This document shows positions 32,223 through 33,963 of a stretch of 33,963 bases of DNA, in pieces (position 1 is the first letter of the stretch; each line of letters opens with the position of its first letter). Source of the DNA: Asterionellopsis glacialis (taxonomy: Eukaryota > Bacillariophyta > Plagiogrammaphyceae > Rhaphoneidales > Asterionellopsidaceae); assembly GCA_014885115.2 (NCBI GenBank), contig WKLE02006682.1, positions 1 to 33,963 of the forward strand, in the 5' to 3' direction. Both the position numbers and the translations under genes were made by a program. The notes beneath the pieces are model-generated. The model had not been told where the DNA came from. It saw only the letters and a program-made list of their open reading frames with translations, and ran no database searches.

Positions 32223-33963
32223 ATGAATTATCAGGATACCAAATTTATCAGTCAAAGAGCAGATCCCTCTCGCCTGCAATCTGAGGATCACCAATATGAT
32301 TGCGGATTCTTCGATGGTATTATAAGCTCCAATTCTGCCCCAGGCTTTAACAGAAATATTCTCCTTTACAGCGATGATGCATTTTTCCATGCCGCCGATA
32401 AAATTGTACGCATGAAAGATCAGAGTGGATTATCCTCTAATCACATCTTGTACCAAACTTTAACTGCAAAAGAACGAATGCTGTTCGCCGAGGCATTCCA
32501 ACATCGATTTAGGACGCTCACCACTTTTCCAGTGCCAGGAGAAAAACCGGAGGAAGAGATACTGCGTCGAGTGAACAATTTATTTGGTTCCACTTTACTT
32601 TCAGTACAAACTGACGATTCTCTGAACATTGCAGATCAGGAGAATGTTCCCGGTAGGTCTAATCTGTCAAGAGAACAGAATGGCATGTATGACGTTTCTG
32701 CAGAACCTTCAAATGCATACATTAAGTCTTCTTCAAATCAACAATACAGCCATGGTTTCTCGAATAGTGGTATAGGGCAACAACAGCACCAAGCTAGAAA
32801 CCAACCACCCTCGTATGAATCTCAAAGTAATTTTCCATACCACGAAATGGGCACCCGCGAGATCGATGGAACAGCTAGACACCACCAGTATGAACCTCCT
32901 ACAGAGGAGGCTGCTTATCAAAAGAGAACTCAACAGAACCAACAATATCAGCCACCTCCTTCACAGCATCACTACACTGATCCAAGAATGGTACCAAATG
33001 TTGCTGGTGGACCGCGTCTGCCTCAGTATCAACATCGGCAAGAGGAATGGAAAGATTCTGTTAGGAGAGGAAACCATGGTTATGATGAAAACATTGAGCA
33101 ATCCGAGTCTCCTCACGGTAGAGAGCAATTTAGGGGCCGTTTTCAAAACAATGTTGGCTTGAGTCCTCGGTCACCAAGGACACGGAAGAACGAAAAGAGA
33201 CAAAAAAAAACAGGATATTTAGGCGATAAGCTTCATAGTCGAAAGAACAACCGGTCATCTGAACGGTACGACGGACATTCAAGGAGACGATATGACCGGA
33301 GCCTTTCATCATCGCCCGAACGAGATGACAGAAAAACACGTGAAAAATACCGAAAGTCTGATTCTCAAGGCAATCAAAGTAGATCTCCTGATCAGAAAAT
33401 AAGTCGTTCAAAAGATAATCAGAATCACAAGTCTGTAAATAATAGTAGCCCTCGTCGGGGCTCGAACAAACGAGACAAAAAGAATCTCAGACGAGAACCT
33501 TCGCCCTCAAATTCAGAAGCTTCTGTGCAACAAAAACTTGCGCCGCATGAGTCTATCTTTTTGACCAAGGCACAGTCAGTACAGCACGAATCAAGAATCA
33601 GACAAAGTCTGATGGCAGAGATTGACCATGCTAGAGAAATGGTTCGAATAACAAAAGATCCAGTACAAAAGGAAACATTTTGGAAGCATTTGAAAATTCT
33701 TCAACTAGAACTGCTAAAATTATCCTCAGAAACTTCTCTTGAGCTCCCTCTATCAAGGGATGAATGTGATTTAGATTCATCATCCACTTCAAAATCGCAA
33801 ACACGAACGGGCAATAGTAATGCCACTTCTCCAATCCATGAAATCATTAGCACACCTGCTGACGATGTTCTAGGACCCAGAGATAATCGTGGTATGTCAA
33901 GTGGAGTAGAGAATAGGAGTTTTGTTGCACAAAGTAAAGAGTCACGTGGAATAACAAGTAACA
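32223..33963 (+). CDS. Fourth member of the PLAC8-protein family (partial, 3' end beyond window)
   Basis: The frame is open from the stop TAA at 32178-32180 to the window end. The first ATG is 32223 (MNYQDTKFIS), and 580 residues are visible. The early region LTAKERMLFAEAFQHRFRTL with FPVPGEKPEEEILRRVNNLF corresponds to FGPDELKSFTEALNHRVKEL and the following residues in family member 3. Next come a Gln/Tyr/Pro-rich stretch and a long Arg/Ser/Lys-rich stretch (SPRSPRTRKNEKRQ, RSLSSSPERDDRK) that is much more basic than in the sisters. At the end is the family two-helix motif LMAEIDHAREMV...FWKHLKILQLELLKL. The membrane spans and PLAC8 Cys cluster expected downstream are not in the window, so the family call rests on the two shared regions. 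No intron is needed in the visible part. It is divergent from member 3. Confidence 0.75.
   Translation, partial: MNYQDTKFISQRADPSRLQSEDHQYDCGFFDGIISSNSAPGFNRNILLYSDDAFFHAADKIVRMKDQSGLSSNHILYQTLTAKERMLFAEAFQHRFRTLTTFPVPGEKPEEEILRRVNNLFGSTLLSVQTDDSLNIADQENVPGRSNLSREQNGMYDVSAEPSNAYIKSSSNQQYSHGFSNSGIGQQQHQARNQPPSYESQSNFPYHEMGTREIDGTARHHQYEPPTEEAAYQKRTQQNQQYQPPPSQHHYTDPRMVPNVAGGPRLPQYQHRQEEWKDSVRRGNHGYDENIEQSESPHGREQFRGRFQNNVGLSPRSPRTRKNEKRQKKTGYLGDKLHSRKNNRSSERYDGHSRRRYDRSLSSSPERDDRKTREKYRKSDSQGNQSRSPDQKISRSKDNQNHKSVNNSSPRRGSNKRDKKNLRREPSPSNSEASVQQKLAPHESIFLTKAQSVQHESRIRQSLMAEIDHAREMVRITKDPVQKETFWKHLKILQLELLKLSSETSLELPLSRDECDLDSSSTSKSQTRTGNSNATSPIHEIISTPADDVLGPRDNRGMSSGVENRSFVAQSKESRGITSN

Overview
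The window looks like nuclear DNA of a stramenopile, most probably a marine diatom. The reasons are short introns of about 95-145 bp with GTRAGT donors, a eukaryotic tRNA-Phe, a plant/TehA-type SLAC1 anion-channel gene, an RBR-type ubiquitin ligase, and very large PLAC8 (Cys-rich membrane) proteins with long low-complexity linkers. The species cannot be named from the sequence. Several gene models below were assembled by eye from GT/AG sites and homology between paralogues, so exon edges are predictions.

Layout. 1-3393: two divergent (head-to-head) SLAC1/TehA-like channel genes, the left one cut by the window edge, with a tRNA-Phe(GAA) between them. 4126-7342: a three-exon PLAC8 gene on the minus strand. 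7343-8360: ordinary intergenic DNA with a strong hairpin at its right end. About 8400-17630: a gene-free, AT-rich tract almost without CG dinucleotides (about 23 counted by eye in 9.2 kb, against about 270 expected from its base composition), carrying three fold-back or TIR-type elements and ending at a second, identical tRNA-Phe. 18653-21641: a second PLAC8 gene (minus) whose frame is broken and whose Cys motif is degraded. 22855-27353: three plus-strand single-exon genes: an RBR E3 ligase with transmembrane segments and a C-terminal UIM-like motif, a membrane-anchored SGNH/GDSL hydrolase, and a small Tim17/22/23-like membrane protein. 27610-31088: a third PLAC8 gene (minus). 32223-33963: a fourth family member on the plus strand, divergent from the third and cut by the window end.

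The most coherent biological theme is the family of four large proteins. They share an N-terminal helical region, a disordered linker, a conserved two-helix motif and, in the three that can be seen complete, a beta-type VPxxGVxxGExF module, two membrane spans and a C-terminal PLAC8 Cys cluster. A phase-1 intron sits at the same place in all three. The other standout is the CpG-starved tract, which has the signature of long-term cytosine methylation (silenced repeats, or possibly a centromere-like region). Intergenic DNA on both sides is rich in two families of short palindromes, CTCTCTAGAGAG-like and TACCAGGTAC-like.
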